Source: Lithobates sylvaticus
Taxonomy: Eukaryota > Chordata > Amphibia > Anura > Ranidae
Length of the DNA: 64,000 nucleotides
Assembly (NCBI GenBank): GCA_028564925.1
Contig: CM053029.1
Span: 430,038,046-430,102,045 of the forward strand
Reading direction: 5' to 3'
A program made the position numbers and the translations under genes. The notes under the pieces were generated by a model. The model was not told the origin of the DNA and ran no database searches. It worked only from the letters and a program-made list of their open reading frames with translations. Below are positions 22,601 to 34,400 of the stretch, one piece after another (position 1 is the first letter of the stretch; each line of letters opens with the position of its first letter).

Positions 22601-22831
22601 GTGCATAGTGACGATATAAATTGCCTAGAAGTTTTTGCTATAGAGACCATCCCCAAGGGGACTTTGACAGCAAACGAGAGATTCTCACTCCTATGTAGAA
22701 GAGAAGTTTTCTGGATCTATATGCTTGATTCCCTCGCTCTTAAAGGGTTAAACGAGGAACTGGAGCTTTATTTAGTCCATATAACATTCAGCCCTATGTA
22801 TCCAGCTCCTCCCTCTGCAGAGGGCCGATAA
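22601..22831 (+). pseudogene. Penelope-like GIY-YIG endonuclease C-terminal fragment
   Basis: The open 76-codon frame contains LEVFAIETIPKG, then RREVFWIYMLDSLALKGLNE and EELEL. The pattern R-E-x-F-W-I-Y-x-L followed by G-L-N-E-E is the conserved end of the GIY-YIG endonuclease domain at the C-terminus of Penelope-like reverse transcriptases. The GIY-YIG motif itself and the whole reverse transcriptase are missing, as expected of 5'-truncated PLE copies. The initiating ATG is incidental. Confidence 0.78.
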
Positions 22832-23880
22832 GTGGACACGTGTTGTGACACATCATCTCATGGGTCCACTTTCTGCGCTCTGCATATAAGACTATATCTA
22901 CTCATATGTGTATACATATATAGTTATCCAGTTCCTTTTCCCCACATCACCAATAATCATGTACATTATTTATTGAGATACCAACACATCACCAGTAGAT
23001 TTTTCAATATCTATGGTCTATCATCACTGTCACTTTGGTTGTTTTTCTGTGTTTTTTGTTTTCTCTTTTTTTTTGTATTTGTATTTTCATTTTTATATTT
23101 ACTTTTATTTTTATCTTTATTTTTGGTAATTAGATTTTTATCTTTATTTTTGGTAATTAGATTTTTATTTTTATATTTATTTTATATTATTTTGGGGCTT
23201 TTATTTGTTTTTTTAATGTGGTTTTAGCCATCTATGAGAGTATATAATTGTATGATTTATAATATGTTCATGGACTTTTTATTCTTCTTTATTGATGTAT
23301 AGTATCACCCTGAACAATGAACAATTAACAACAATAGTTCCGCGCCACTGCTTTTCCATTCTTCCGCCCTCCATCCGGTATTTAAACAAACTGCCTGTTC
23401 CCGTGACTTAGAAAAAGCGCATGCGTGCGGAACGCATCATCACGGCAACCATCCAGCCTGCCCCTCATGCTGGTTCCCGAGGACTTCCGAATTCTGGCCA
23501 CCACCATCCTGACCAGGGCATTACGTCATCCGTAGGATCCCTCCCTGGATTTCCCCGGCTTCTGGATTGAGACTGCAGCGGCTCCTCGCTTCACTTCACA
23601 TTCCTGTCACACCAAACGGAGTGGATCCCTCTAGGTAGAGTGACTCAGCAATGCTGACAGTTCACAGAGGTCCCATCCACATTCATCTGTATGCCAGCCT
23701 GCATAGTGAGCTGCCTTGTGGAGAGCGGATCGGTTCTCTGACTGCCACTGTAGTCACCGCCTTCCTCCATCAGTATGCCAGCCTTTTCAGACCATGCAGG
23801 CGAGCAGGTCTACCATGCGGGTCAGGACTCTTCAGTGCAGAGGGATTACTGGTGCCCCCCTAGCTGCACTGTTTCATCGT
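22832..23880 (+). mobile_element. Penelope-like 3' UTR with hammerhead-like motif
   Basis: Follows the GIY-YIG fragment directly. A T-rich stretch (23030-23220) contains a 27 bp unit ATCTTTATTTTTGGTAATTAG twice. Around 23406-23438 ACTTAGAAAAAGCGCATGCG then TGCGGAACGCATC resembles a decayed hammerhead core (CUGAGGA, stem II, GAAAC). Downstream to about 23880 it is GC-richer and non-coding. The right boundary is uncertain. Confidence 0.5.
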
Positions 23881-24340
23881 TGGACATCGTAAGTTCCTAA
23901 TTGCTCCGGGAACCTCCAGTGACACTGTAGGCTGATTTAATCTTACCTTCTTTTTTAATACATTACATGTACGAGGATTCTTGGTTTTAATGTAATGATG
24001 TATACCAATTAAACTTGCCTTTGGTTCACCAACACCACCCAAAAATAATATTTTTATTAACCCATTGCCAGCCCTTAATGGTTTCTGCCAGCGCTACGTC
24101 CACCTAATGTTACCCACTGAGCACTGACATTGTTTTTTTTTTTCCAAAATTAAACAATTAAGGTCTATTTCTATATTAAACCCTGCTGGCATCAAAGTTT
24201 GGAGCTCATATACCCACTTTGTTTCATTTTGAGATATTTGTCTGATTAGGAGCCCCTCAAATATCCCTTGATCATGTCTATTGCATAAAATTACAAATGT
24301 GTTGGATCTCTATTGTGTGCCATCCGGAAATGGTTGGACA
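23881..24340. other. Unassigned DNA
   Basis: No clear features. The stretch around 24150-24330 may be an old mobile-element tail but shows no motif I can name. Confidence 0.4.
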
Positions 24341-24550
24341 CACTGTGTTTCGGAAATCCTTTGCGAATATTGGTGATGAGTTCACCAATACGTGTTGATA
24401 ATTCTCTGGATGTTCATACCACGTATTGGTAACCACAGGTACATTCCAAAACATAGGTTAAGTTCTTCGAACTGTAAGTTATGAATTTCATTATCAACAT
24501 GTATTGGTGAACACATCACCAATATTTACGAAGGATTTCTGAAACACAGT
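24341..24550. mobile_element. Foldback element, CACTGTGTTTCGGAAATCC arms
   Basis: Left arm 24341-24402 (CACTGTGTTTCGGAAATCCT ... GTTGATAAT) pairs with right arm 24490-24550 (ATTATCAAC ... AGGATTTCTGAAACACAGT). Each arm also contains a smaller palindrome, TTGGTGATGAGTTCACCAA. Arms about 62 bp, spacer about 88 bp. Non-coding; probably a MITE relic. Confidence 0.72.
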
Positions 24551-26340
24551 CTAAAGACATTCACGCTGATTTTTTTAATAACAAATAGTCCCACAGGTGT
24601 TTTAAAACCAACACTGGTCAAACTAGAAAAACAATGTTTAGTTGTGTATTTTTGTTTTTTGTTTATTTGTGCAAGACAATGTAGCCAAAAGAAAGCAATG
24701 TCTATCCTGAAAAAAATGATAAATGTATTGTTTGGATATCATTTATAAGCAATGAAAAGATGATTGTAAATCTATAGAAAATGTTAAATTGCTCTAGTTC
24801 ATGATGGATATACAGGTTCAGGAAATAAAGTGGTTAATCAAGGCCAATACCTAAAGTTCTCCTCAGATCCTACTATACTTCCCTTCAGTGAAGACAATAA
24901 TTAAATAGTAACCAGTAGCCCTATGCATCCTCCCAACCAAGCTCGCCCAAATGTAGCTCAATGTGCACTTAGAAAAGTGAAAACTGGATTAAAATGTCAA
25001 TGTATTATTTTAAGCAGATGTAAGATAAAAATATCCATCTCTGTGTACATTTACGCTAAACATGAGACAGTCAGTGCTCAAGCTAGAGAAAATTCTCATT
25101 CCTGTGGGTAATAGTAGACCAATTCAGACACCAGAGCAGACAGTTCTCAGGAATACTAGTGTCCCAGTTTGTTGGATTTGTTTTCATCCAGATATGACTG
25201 TTGAACAGAGATGACTGAAATCGCTAGTTGTCTACTTTTTTGACCCCTGCCTTGTTCCAAAATATTATTTTGCTTTCTCCTTAGTATCCTATTTGCCTAG
25301 TTAGTTTGACTTTATCTGTAACCTAAACTTTGACTTTAGCATTTCAGGTTAGTTCAGTCTTCTCTGTTTTGACCTCAGTCAGTCTAGACTGTCCTTTGCA
25401 AGCTCCTGTTTATATCAACCACATTGTTCACATTAATTCCCCAGTATGAAACAAGCATAGAAAGCTTTATTGAAAAGAGGCTGGTGAAGAGTGTGCCAAT
25501 AATGGTCATATAATTTAAAAATTGATTAACCCTTAGTTATGAATCCAATTTATAAAACCATATCATCTCCTTGAAAAAATATGTAATGTATCTGTATTTT
25601 TCCTCCAAGGGCACAACATTAGACAATCTTAATGACTTTACAGTAAATAGCAGTTTTGTTGGTTCTTTTCTTGTAATGTTTAAAAATGACTTTGTGCTAA
25701 TTACTGTACTTAGCACTTGAGATGAAAATCCCTTGGCAGTTTCTATTGATATTGTATATATTTACACACAGTAATGGTATTCAGTAACAAGGAACTCCTT
25801 TGCTATCAGAGATCCTTATTTGGGCTATGTAATGTATTTTATGACATTGGCTTTTTGACTTAATTTGTTTTATCAATCTGTTTTCCCTCTTCTGGTTTTT
25901 CTTTGACCACGATGTCTTATCTCTAGCATGAAAACCAAAACTGTTCATTGAGCATCCTAGATTTACAGTAAAACTGTCTGTTTGCTTTTCCAGTATCTCT
26001 TGTAATGTTGTATAATATTGTGTTCGACCTTGCATAAATAACATTTAACTGAAAATGCAGCAGTAGAATCCTATGTACACAGAACCAAATAACACATTTC
26101 TTTCACATAATTTATTGGGGGTGCATTTATGAAATCTACTAATTGTAAAATGTACAAAGGAAATCAGATGTGGCATACTTATTTAAAAAAGTAACAACAT
26201 CTTACATTATGCATTTAATTAAGCCTGACTATTCAACCTGGAATTTCAAGAGGAAGTAACATCTGTATCATGGTAATATAGATTTATATTATCCAGATCT
26301 AATCTTTACCAACCCTATGATACATTTGAGTACTCTGCAG
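24551..26340. other. AT-rich single-copy-looking DNA
   Basis: Long stretch with no recognisable repeats or coding signature. Confidence 0.6.
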
Positions 26341-26760
26341 AATGCCTAAAACTTTTTTTAGTTTTGGATAGGGGGATTACAATGCAGAGGGATTACAATG
26401 CTTGTCAGTTTTTATTACCGGCTGTGCCCCCGTTAAGAAGACCCTCTCTATTTGTGCTATTTACCATTAACATTAAAAGTGAAAGTAAAAAAAGATTCAA
26501 CATTTTGGGTTATCCCCAGAAAAGTAATAGAGGGGGAACCTTCCAATGGGTAAACTAGTTCTGATGGTCTGGGAGTCCCCAAGAGATTCCCTTAATTTAA
26601 GGGATTTCCTCTCATTTTCTATTTTGGCATTGGAACAGGAAGTAAAGGTAAACCTCCCCAATGGGGCACAGATGGCAACATTTGGACCAAGATGGGTTAT
26701 AACCCTCTCTTACTTTATCCAAAATTAAAAAAAATGCTTTGCCTTTAGTTCTTCTTTAAC
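26341..26760. mobile_element. TTAA-type MITE fragment ending GTTCTTCTTTAAC
   Basis: TTTTAGTTTTGGATAGGGGG at the left and CTTTAGTTCTTCTTTAAC at the right are words I recognise from a frog TTAA-flanked MITE. TTAA lies at 26756-26759. The left terminus is eroded. Interior non-coding. Confidence 0.4.
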
Positions 26761-27759
26761 TGAGTGGCTGCATGTAGCACCTGGTAGTCTTGCTCCCTGT
26801 GTTCTGCTTTGCTGTTCAAAGCAAATCATCCATACCAAACCAGGCTATAAGTGTATTATACTACAAACAACCCATGGCCTATAGGTAATTAAAGTGTATG
26901 TGTAACCAAAACTTTTTTTTCTGAGGTTAAGCCAAGCCAATATTTTTTGCAGTCTGTGTCTCTGCTCTGGAGATTCACCCTTTCTATTTATTATTTGCTC
27001 CTTGCATATGTCAGGTAATCCAGTTACCAAGGCCAAAGGAGGACCCAACACAAGCCAAGCTATTTTGGTCATATTAAACTTTGTGTGCACAGATGGACTC
27101 CAAAGGAACCTACCCAAAATAATGAAAACTCAAAATGATTTTATTTTGATTATTCCAATCATTCATGTTAATTGACATCTGTACCCTTATATAAAAATCT
27201 TTCTATGCGTACCTCCATCCTTTAGATATTATACAAATAGCACACCTCAGATGCAGCAGTGACACCCTCCACAGTGTTGGACATTTGACTCTGCTGGGCA
27301 GTTTTTACTATATGTTTTTATTCAAGCATCTGTATTTCAGTGGGCAGGCACTTATACATGATTACAGATAAATGGGAGAAGAGGGTTGGGGACCACACTG
27401 CACCTGGGATCTGATGATACTATCTAAAGAAAAGATACATTTCTAATAAAGGTACAGCTACACTCTAATAGCTCACTAACCTTGCAACCTTTTTTAGACT
27501 TTCTCTGGGATGTGGTAGAAAGTGCCAGGCTCTATTTCTTTGTTTGGTTTCTTCTGTTCTCTTCTAGTTTAACCTTGCAACCTTAAACATTACATATACC
27601 AATTTTGAATCTTTTTTTTTATTGATGAACTTGGCATTGCAATGTATGTAGTTATATTGCGACCCAATGCGTGTTTACTTCATGTCAAATATCTTCATTC
27701 TATCTTCATTCTTTCCTCTGCAGCTGCCTCAACATACCTGGGGAGCGCATTTAGAGAAC
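26761..27759. other. Mostly unassigned DNA with a possible TTAA-type fragment at 26885-27110
   Basis: TAATTAAAGTGTATGTGTAACC at 26884 resembles another TTAA-type frog repeat end, followed by moderately GC-rich DNA to about 27110. The remainder shows nothing recognisable. Confidence 0.35.
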
Positions 27760-27761
27760 TA

Positions 27762-29319
27762 CAGTATCTCACAAAAGTGAGTACACCCCTCACATTTTTG
27801 TAAATATTTTCATTATATCTTTTCATGTGACAGCACTGAAGAAATGACACTTAGACACTTAGCTACAATGTAAAGTAGTGAGTGTACAGCTTGTATAACA
27901 GTGTAAATTTGCTGTCCCCTCAAAATAAAATAACTCAACACACAGCCAATCTAAACCACTGGCAACAAAAGTTAGTACACCCCTAAGTGAAAATGTCCAA
28001 ATTGGGCCCAAAGTCTCAATATTTTGTGTGGCCACCATTATTTTCCAGCACTGCCAACCCTCTTGGACATGGAGTTCACCAGAGCTTCACAGGTTGCCAC
28101 TGGGGTCCACTTCCACTCCTCCATGATGACATCACAGAGCTGGTGGATGTTAGAGACCTTGCCCGCCTTCACCTTCCATATGAGGATGCCCCACAGATGC
28201 TCAATAGGGTTTAGGTTTGGAGACATGCTTGGCCAGTCCATCACCTTTAGCCTCAGCTTCTTTAGAAAGGGAAGTGGTCATCTTGGAGGTGTGTTTGGGG
28301 TCATTATCATGTTGGAATACTGCACTGTGGCCCAGTTTCTGAAGAGAGGGCATCATGCTCTGCTTCAGTATGTCACAGTGCTATGACACATGTTTGCATT
28401 CATGGTTCCCTCAATGACTTGTAGCTTCCCAGTGACGGCAGCACTCATGCAGCCCCAGACCATGACACTCCCACCACCATGCTTGACTGTAGGCAAGACA
28501 CACTTGTCTTTGTACTCCTCACCTGGTTGCCACCACACACGCTTGACACCATTTGAACCAAATACGTTTATCTTGGTCTCATCAGACCACAGGACATGGT
28601 TCCAGTAATCCATGTCCTTAGTCCGCTTGTCTTCAGCAAACTGTTTGTGGGCTTTCTTGTGCATCATCTTTAGATGAGGCTTCCTTCTGGGATGACAGCC
28701 ATGCAGACCAATTTGATGCAGTGTGCGGTGTATGGTCTAAGCACTGACAGGCTGACCCATCCACACCTTCAACCTCTGCAGCAATGCTGGCAGCACCCAT
28801 ACATCTATTTCCCAAAGACAACCTCTGGATATGATGCTGAGCATGTGCACTGGTAGACCATGGCGACGCCTGTTCTGAATGGAACTGTCCTATTAAACTG
28901 CTGTATGGTTTTGGCCACCATGCTGCAGCTCAGTTTCAGGGTCTTGATAATCTTCTTATAGCCTAGGCATCTTTATGTAGAGCAACAATTCTTTTCTTCA
29001 GATCCTCAGAGAGTTCTTTACCATGAGGTGCCATGTTGAACTTCCAGTGACCAGTATGAGAGAGTGAGAGCGATAACACCAAATTTAACACACCTGCTCC
29101 CCATTCACACCTGAGACCTTGTAACACTAAAGAGTCACATGACACCAGGGAGGGAAAATGGCTAATTGGGCCCAATTTGGACTTTTCACTGTTATAAAAT
29201 CTGTACACTCACTACTTTACATTGTAGCAAAGTGCCATTTCTTCAGTATTGTCACATGAAAAGATATAATAAAGTATTTACAAAAATGTGAGGGGTGTAC
29301 TCACTTTTTTGAGATACTG
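27762..29319 (-). mobile_element. Tc1-type DNA transposon, nearly full length, decayed
   Basis: Terminal inverted repeats CAGTATCTCACAAAAGTGAG (27762 onward) and CTCACTTTTTTGAGATACTG (to 29319) remain paired inward through TACACCCCTCACATTTTTGT and AAATATTTTCATTATATCTT for about 80 bp. A TA precedes the left end at 27760-27761; the right flank TTTAA is degenerate. Length 1,558 bp is right for Tc1. The same family supplies the truncated copy at 53590-54115. It carries a transposase pseudogene on the minus strand. Confidence 0.93.
28038..29060 (-). pseudogene. Tc1 transposase pseudogene
   Basis: Minus-strand pieces in order: MAPHGKELSEDLKKRIVALH (N-terminal paired-like domain start, within 29208-28963); HIQRLSLGN-like SLGNRCMGAASIAAEVEGV (28821-28633, second helix-turn-helix); DMDYWNHVLWSDETKINVFG, with the first catalytic aspartate in WSDE, and GGGSVMVWGCMSAA (28667-28365); and DWPSMSPNLNPIEHLWGIL with the catalytic glutamate in NPIEH (28244-28038). 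The pieces fall in different frames with frameshifts and stops between, so no active protein is made. The usual Tc1 transposase is about 340 residues. Confidence 0.9.
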
Positions 29320-29323
29320 TTTA

Positions 29324-29936
29324 ACATTACCCCTAACATCAGGTGACAGTGTTTAGGTCTAGAGATTGGCCACTAGACCCCAGCACTGTATCACGGGAGG
29401 TGATCACATGGTCCCCCATAAGAGAAGCTGCAGTGGAGCACCATGAAGATGAGTATAACTGGGTTGGGGCTGGACTTTAAAGAGACCTTGTCACTTTGCC
29501 CTGAATAGGAATAGTAACATGGTCTCTTTAATTATTGTAGTTCAATACACAATAATAAACATATATTGTATGTATATTGTGGCAAAGTACACTACATTTA
29601 CTAATCTAAGGGAAAATTTACATGCAAAGTAAAAGCTCCCTTGCAAAGTAAATGGCCTATTGGCCTTCAGAAAACCAACTGCAGATGATTTAGACTCTTA
29701 ATGCCTTAAAATCGCAGGGAGGACTTGAGTTTCCTGCCATCATCAAGTATTACCTACCAGCTCACCTATGCCACCTGACCTCATGGTCAACCTACCACAT
29801 CCATACAGAAAGTCTGAGATAGGATTTGGATTTCACCAGCTCATCTTAACTCTACATAAGGACCAGCCACTCTGAATTTTTGGATTGATCTACTGTCCCC
29901 CATGGCTCACATACAAGCCATATAGCTACATTGCTA
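29324..29936. other. Unassigned DNA
   Basis: No recognisable features. Confidence 0.55.
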
Positions 29937-29938
29937 TA

Positions 29939-30368
29939 CAGGGGGTCCCCGACTTACAAACATCCGACTTACAAACGACTCCTACTTACAAACAGAGGGA
30001 GACAACAGGAAGTGAGAGGAAATCTACCCCTAGGAAGGGAAATTCACTCCTGTAAGAGTTAATATGGGGAAAAAAGGTGTCTCCACTGATGCTTTATCAC
30101 CAGTCCATGTTTCCCTAACAACCCAAAATTTTCAAAATCCAATTTACATTGGGACAGAAGGTGAGGTGAAATCTTCTGAACAGGGGCACAGACAGCAAAA
30201 CAAATGTTACAGGGGTGATGCCCCTTCCCAATGTTCTCCAAAAAGCTTAAAAATAGATTTTTTGGCTGGAGCTACACTTAAAAAATTTACCTGTTCCGAC
30301 TTACAAACAGATTCAACTTAAGAACAAACCTACAGTCCCTATCTCGTTTGTAACCCGGGGACCCCCTG
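29939..30368. mobile_element. pogo/Tigger-like MITE, CAGGGGGTCCCCGACTTACAA ends
   Basis: The left terminus CAGGGGGTCCCCGACTTACA and the right terminus (GTTTGTAACCCGGGGACCCCCTG, as two overlapping words) are inverted repeats of about 24 bp. Subterminal CCGACTTACAAAC recurs near both ends (29968 and 30297). TA duplicates lie at 29937-29938 and 30369-30370. 430 bp, no transposase. CAGGGGGTCCCC plus TA is typical of pogo-group non-autonomous elements. Confidence 0.85.
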
Positions 30369-30370
30369 TA

Positions 30371-31994
30371 CACATTTTCACCAATCTTCAACACTTTCTC
30401 AAATAACATACTTTCTTCTACTTACCATCCGCACCTGCCAGCCTCAACCATTGCATTGCACATAACTTTCTAGGCAATTCACTATTCAGGTTCAAAGCTA
30501 TTATTCACAAAGTAGACCAGACTATTTTGCCCTTTCCAGACCTACAGTTGGCATTTACACCTCCTCTATTGTGAAAACTATGCTTAGATGACCCTCCTGT
30601 AAATACCTAATATCAGATGGTCAAGTCCCCTCCCGACACATATTAGATATTTGTATTAAAGTCTGGACTCCATACATTAATGATGCCTTTCAATGGATGA
30701 TAATCTCCTCAGCTCCCCACAACCACAACTTTTTCTCCTCATGTCCTTCCTCAGCTACCCTTCACCTACATTCCCCACCCTGTCCTCTTTCCTTCCTCTT
30801 ACTTTGTTGTTTCTTTCTTAAGATGCTAATCCTCTGTCTGCTAACTTTCCACACTATCTTATTGTCTTGATTGATACAATTAGCAGTCATATGTTCTTTG
30901 TTTGACTTTTAAAATTAAAAAAAGAAAGATGTTGTTTAATCCATTGCCTTGGCCTATCAGAGAATATAAACTTGCATTTAAGACCTCAGGTTTGACAATG
31001 AAGAACAGATGTTTTTTCGTGCTTTTACAGAGTCATTTCATATACTGACACTGATGTTACAAGGTCATGTTCTTTGGATAAATATACACTTTGTACACTT
31101 CACAAAGCATTTGACTGTAACACCATATTTTGCTTTCTTTGTACTGTAAACAAATTTAAAAGGAATAAAAAGCAATATTTTAGAAACATATTTGTTAAGT
31201 GCATCATACAGCCTGATGTTTTAAAATGAATTACTTTAAATGAATTTTAAACAATATGGCAGTTTACACTAGGTGCTCCTAACCACATACCCAGAACCTT
31301 ACAAACTAAGGATTACTTACAAACCCTTAAGTCGATTTTGCAATTAGTAGATTAATCTTCTTGTTCATATAGTAAACACTAGGGAGTGGCTTTTTCAATC
31401 TTAACTTTTTCATCAGCAAGTCTGGCAACCAATAAATCAATGAAGACCTCAGTGATAAGTCAAATGTACCTTCTGTTTTCCACAAGTCAAGCTCTCGTAG
31501 ACCTTGTTTATTAAAGTATTACAATACAGTTGATGAAAATTTCACGGTACGTCCTTTGACGGTGGATCAATGAATGGGAACTTGCGGAATTAGTCAGAAG
31601 ATTGCTTTTTTTCAAGTGTCAAACAAAGAAAGCTTTTTACTACAATGTTTTTTCTTCAACTTGGAATGCAAGAAAATTCACTTATTTTAATTGAAAAAAT
31701 GATCCTATAGAAATGTATTACATAAAAATAAGCTCCATGACAAGGTTTGTGATAGTGGCACAGCTTATTGCTAGGGTTTACCTCAAAGTTTACCAGTGTG
31801 GTTTGTATAAAAAATACATGAAATGGATGTTTTACAAGTTTTATAAAAGTATATCCCTGCTGTTTTAATTCCTACAGAATTTCAACATAGTTTCTTACAC
31901 TAATATAATCCAGTGGTTGCCACTGCACACATATCAGAGAGAAAATGGGCCCGGGTGTGCAGCAAACCCTGTAGTACATATAGTCCAAATAAAT
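30371..31994. other. AT-rich DNA, possible LINE 3' end near 30780-30935
   Basis: A C/T-rich region (30660-30830) leads to TTTGACTTTTAAAATTAAAA at about 30900, resembling an L1-type 3' end, but no ORF2 motif or target duplication was found. 30940-31990 shows nothing recognisable. Confidence 0.4.
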
Positions 31995-32320
31995 ATACCC
32001 TTAAATAAAATAATTGCATTTCTTTGATGTAAAATTGACATGTCCACAAAGTTTAAGACACTAGTAGAAAAGAGAGAGAGGTACTACCGGGTTTTGAGAG
32101 GTGATCACACAGTGAAGATTTTATTTCAACGTTTTGATGAGGAACAAGCTCGTCCTGAGGAAGACAAGCTTGTGCCTCTTCGAAAGCTCAAAATAAAATC
32201 TTCACTGTGCATTCAGCTCCCAAGACCCGTTAGTGCCTCTCTCTTTTCTACTAGTGTCTTAGACTTTGTGGACATGTCAATTTTACATCAAAGAAATGAA
32301 ATTATTTTATTTGAGGGTAT
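31995..32320. mobile_element. Near-perfect 326 bp palindrome
   Basis: Left TTTCTTTGATGTAAAATTGA, CATGTCCACAAAGT and GACACTAGTAGAAAAGAGAG are matched in reverse by CTCTCTTTTCTACTAGTGTC, ACTTTGTGGACATG and TCAATTTTACATCAAAGAAA. The arms extend outward to ATACCC / GGGTAT and inward to GAAGATTTTATTT / AAATAAAATCTTC (inexact). The centre near 32157 holds GAGGAACAAGCTCGTCCTGA. No coding content; a 138-codon frame through it is a by-product. Confidence 0.88.
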
Positions 32321-32815
32321 TATCAATATTTATATCTTTACAGGGCTGACATACCTGCAACCTGCACATACTACTAGCTTTTGTTACAGTTCCTCTCTGC
32401 ACCCAAAAAGCCTCATAAATCCTAACAGCCAGCTGACCCTTTATCTCACTTCCTAAGCAAACTATTGACAGGCCCAAACATTTCACATGAGAGGCATGTT
32501 GCATGCCTGTTCTAATGCAAACACAAACTCTGGGAAGATTGCTATTTACAAACATGATTTGTGTAGTGGGGAACTGAAACTAAACATGGAAGTAGGTACA
32601 GGCACCATATGGTGCCTCCTTTTATGTACTGATCTAATTTTAAAAAGTTTGTTCAAAGCAACAGGTTTGTTTTAATATTAAAAATATAATTGTGTTATAC
32701 ACATGAGCGAAGCCATATTTGCATAATACATATGTAGTTTTTGCTTCTTGTTTAGTAGTACTGCACAATGGCTTCCCTCTCTTCATATGTATGGGTATCG
32801 TAAGTGAAACAGACA
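32321..32815. other. Unassigned DNA
   Basis: No recognisable features. Confidence 0.55.
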
Positions 32816-33041
32816 ACTAGGGATAAGCAGCACACCCCCCCCCCCGGTTCGGTTCGCACCAGAACATGTGAACAGGCAAAAAGTTTGAGCAAACATGCAA
32901 ACCCTATTAAAGTCTATGGGACACAAACATGAAAAATCAAAAGTGCTAAAGGCTTATATGCAAGTTATTGCCATAAAAAGTGTATGGGGACCCCGGGTAC
33001 TGCCCTAGGGGACATGTATCAATGCAAAAAAAAGTCTTTAA
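32816..33041 (+). mobile_element. Foldback element, left part (interrupted host)
   Basis: Begins ACTAGGGATAAGCAGCACAC with a C-run and GGTTCGGTTCGCACCAGAAC, then TTAAAGTCTATGGGACACAA and ATGGGGACCCCGGG. It stops at AATGCAAAAAAAAGTCTTTAA, where the 5,056 bp TTAA element begins, and its expected continuation (ACTACAGTTTTTTTCAGGAG) is found beyond that element at 38102. I recognise this order from intact frog copies; the nesting itself is visible here. Confidence 0.7.
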
Positions 33042-33059
33042 CCACTTGCCGACCGCCCC

Positions 33060-33355
33060 ATGTAGATATACGTCGGCAGAATGGCACGTACAGGCAGAAC
33101 CACGTACCTGTACGTGCCATTCTTTAGGCGGTTGGGGGGTCCGATCGGACCCCCCTCCGCCGGCGGGGACGGTCGGCATCGCTTCAGGAGCGATCCGGGA
33201 CGAGGGGACGGCCAGTGGTTTCTGGCCACCCCCTCGCGATCGCTCCTGGCGAATGAAAAGCTTCCCCTTCCTGTCTATTGTATAGACAGGAAGGCGGAAG
33301 TGATGTCACGCTCGGTGCGCCGGTCTATGTGACCGGAGACGCCGAGCGGCGAACA
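33060..33355. repeat. GC-rich hairpin cluster at the left end of the TTAA element
   Basis: Contains AGAATGGCACGTACAGGCAG / GTACCTGTACGTGCCATTCT as inverted partners (33077-33123), a GGTCCGATCGGACC palindrome, and CTTCCTGTCTATTGTATAGACAGGAAG (given as one hairpin near 33266-33293). GC content is well above the flanks. Overlapping frames on both strands are products of the symmetry. Confidence 0.75.
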
Positions 33356-33600
33356 TGTTAAGGTTAGTGCACAACACTACACTGACACCAGTACAGTTAG
33401 GCACACAAAACACCCCCCTGTCACCCCCTGATCACCCCCCAGATCACCCCCTCCCCCCCCAGTCACAGTGTCACTAATTGCAGTGATCATTTATTTACTG
33501 ATCACTGCATTTAGTGTCAGTGTGACTGTAATAACTGTCAGGGCAGTTAGTTTTAGGTCCTAGGTAGCCCCCTACCCCCCCCTAATAAAGGTTTAACCCC

Positions 33601-34400
33601 CTGATTGCCCCTAGTTAACCCCTTCACCCCCTTTTGCCAGTGTCACTAAGCGATCGTTTTTCTGATCGCTGCATTGTGTCGCTAGGTAACCATTTTTTTT
33701 TTATTTTAACCGCCATGTTTTATATAGGTTCATAAATAGTTTTATAGGTCAGGTACCCCCATATTACAACCTAAATAAAGGTTTTAACCCCCTGATTGCC
33801 CCTAGAGTTAACCCTTTCACCAGTAATCACCGTATAACTGTCACTGGTGACGCTGGTTAGCCAGTTAGTTATTTCGTTATTTAGGTTCCCCGTCAGGTTT
33901 TTATATAGCGTCAGGTACCCCCATATATTACCTAATAAAGGTTTAACCCCCTGATTGCCCCTAGTTAACCCTTTCACCCCCTTTTGCCAGTGTCACTAAG
34001 CGATCGTTTTTCTGATCGCTGCATTAGTGTCGCTAGGTAACCAGTTTTTTTTTAGGTTAACCGCCATGTTTATATAGGTTCATAAATAGGTTTATAGGTC
34101 AGGTACCCCCATATTACAACCTAAATAAAGGTTTTTAACCCCCTGATTGCCCCTAGAGTTAACCCTTTCACCAGTGATCACTGTATAACTGTCACTGGTG
34201 ACGCTGGTTAGCCAGTTAGTTATTTCGTTATTTAGGTTCCCCGTCAGGTTTTTATATAGCGTCAGGTACCCCCATATATTACCTAATAAAGGTTTAACCC
34301 CCTGATTGCCCCTAGTTAACCCTTTCACCCCCTTTTGCCAGTGTCACTAAGCGATCGTTTTTCTGATCCCTGCATTAGTGTCGCTAGGTAACCAGTTTTT
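33601..34400. repeat. 351 bp tandem repeat, about 2.2 copies
   Basis: CTAGTTAACCC(T)TTCACCC recurs at 33611, 33961 and about 34312, and GCGATCGTTTTTCTGATC with GTCGCTAGGTAACC follows each. Each unit also contains two related AGGTACCCCCATAT half-units about 170 bp apart. The identical minus-strand frames starting MKGLTRGNQGVKPLLG at 33977 and 34328 are the repeat read twice, not genes. Confidence 0.92.

Noticed and set aside
22832-23227. 131-codon phenylalanine/leucine-rich frame resembling a membrane protein
   Set aside because: It lies in the T-rich 3' UTR of a PLE fragment and comes from TTTTTATTT-type repeats.
32140-32175. CTGAGGAAG...CGAAAGC inside the 326 bp palindrome as a fifth hammerhead core
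   Set aside because: Stem II pairing is poor and the surrounding pairing is already explained by the palindrome.
33771-34328. Two almost identical minus-strand frames (MKGLTRGNQGVK...)
   Set aside because: They are one chance frame read in two copies of the 351 bp tandem repeat.
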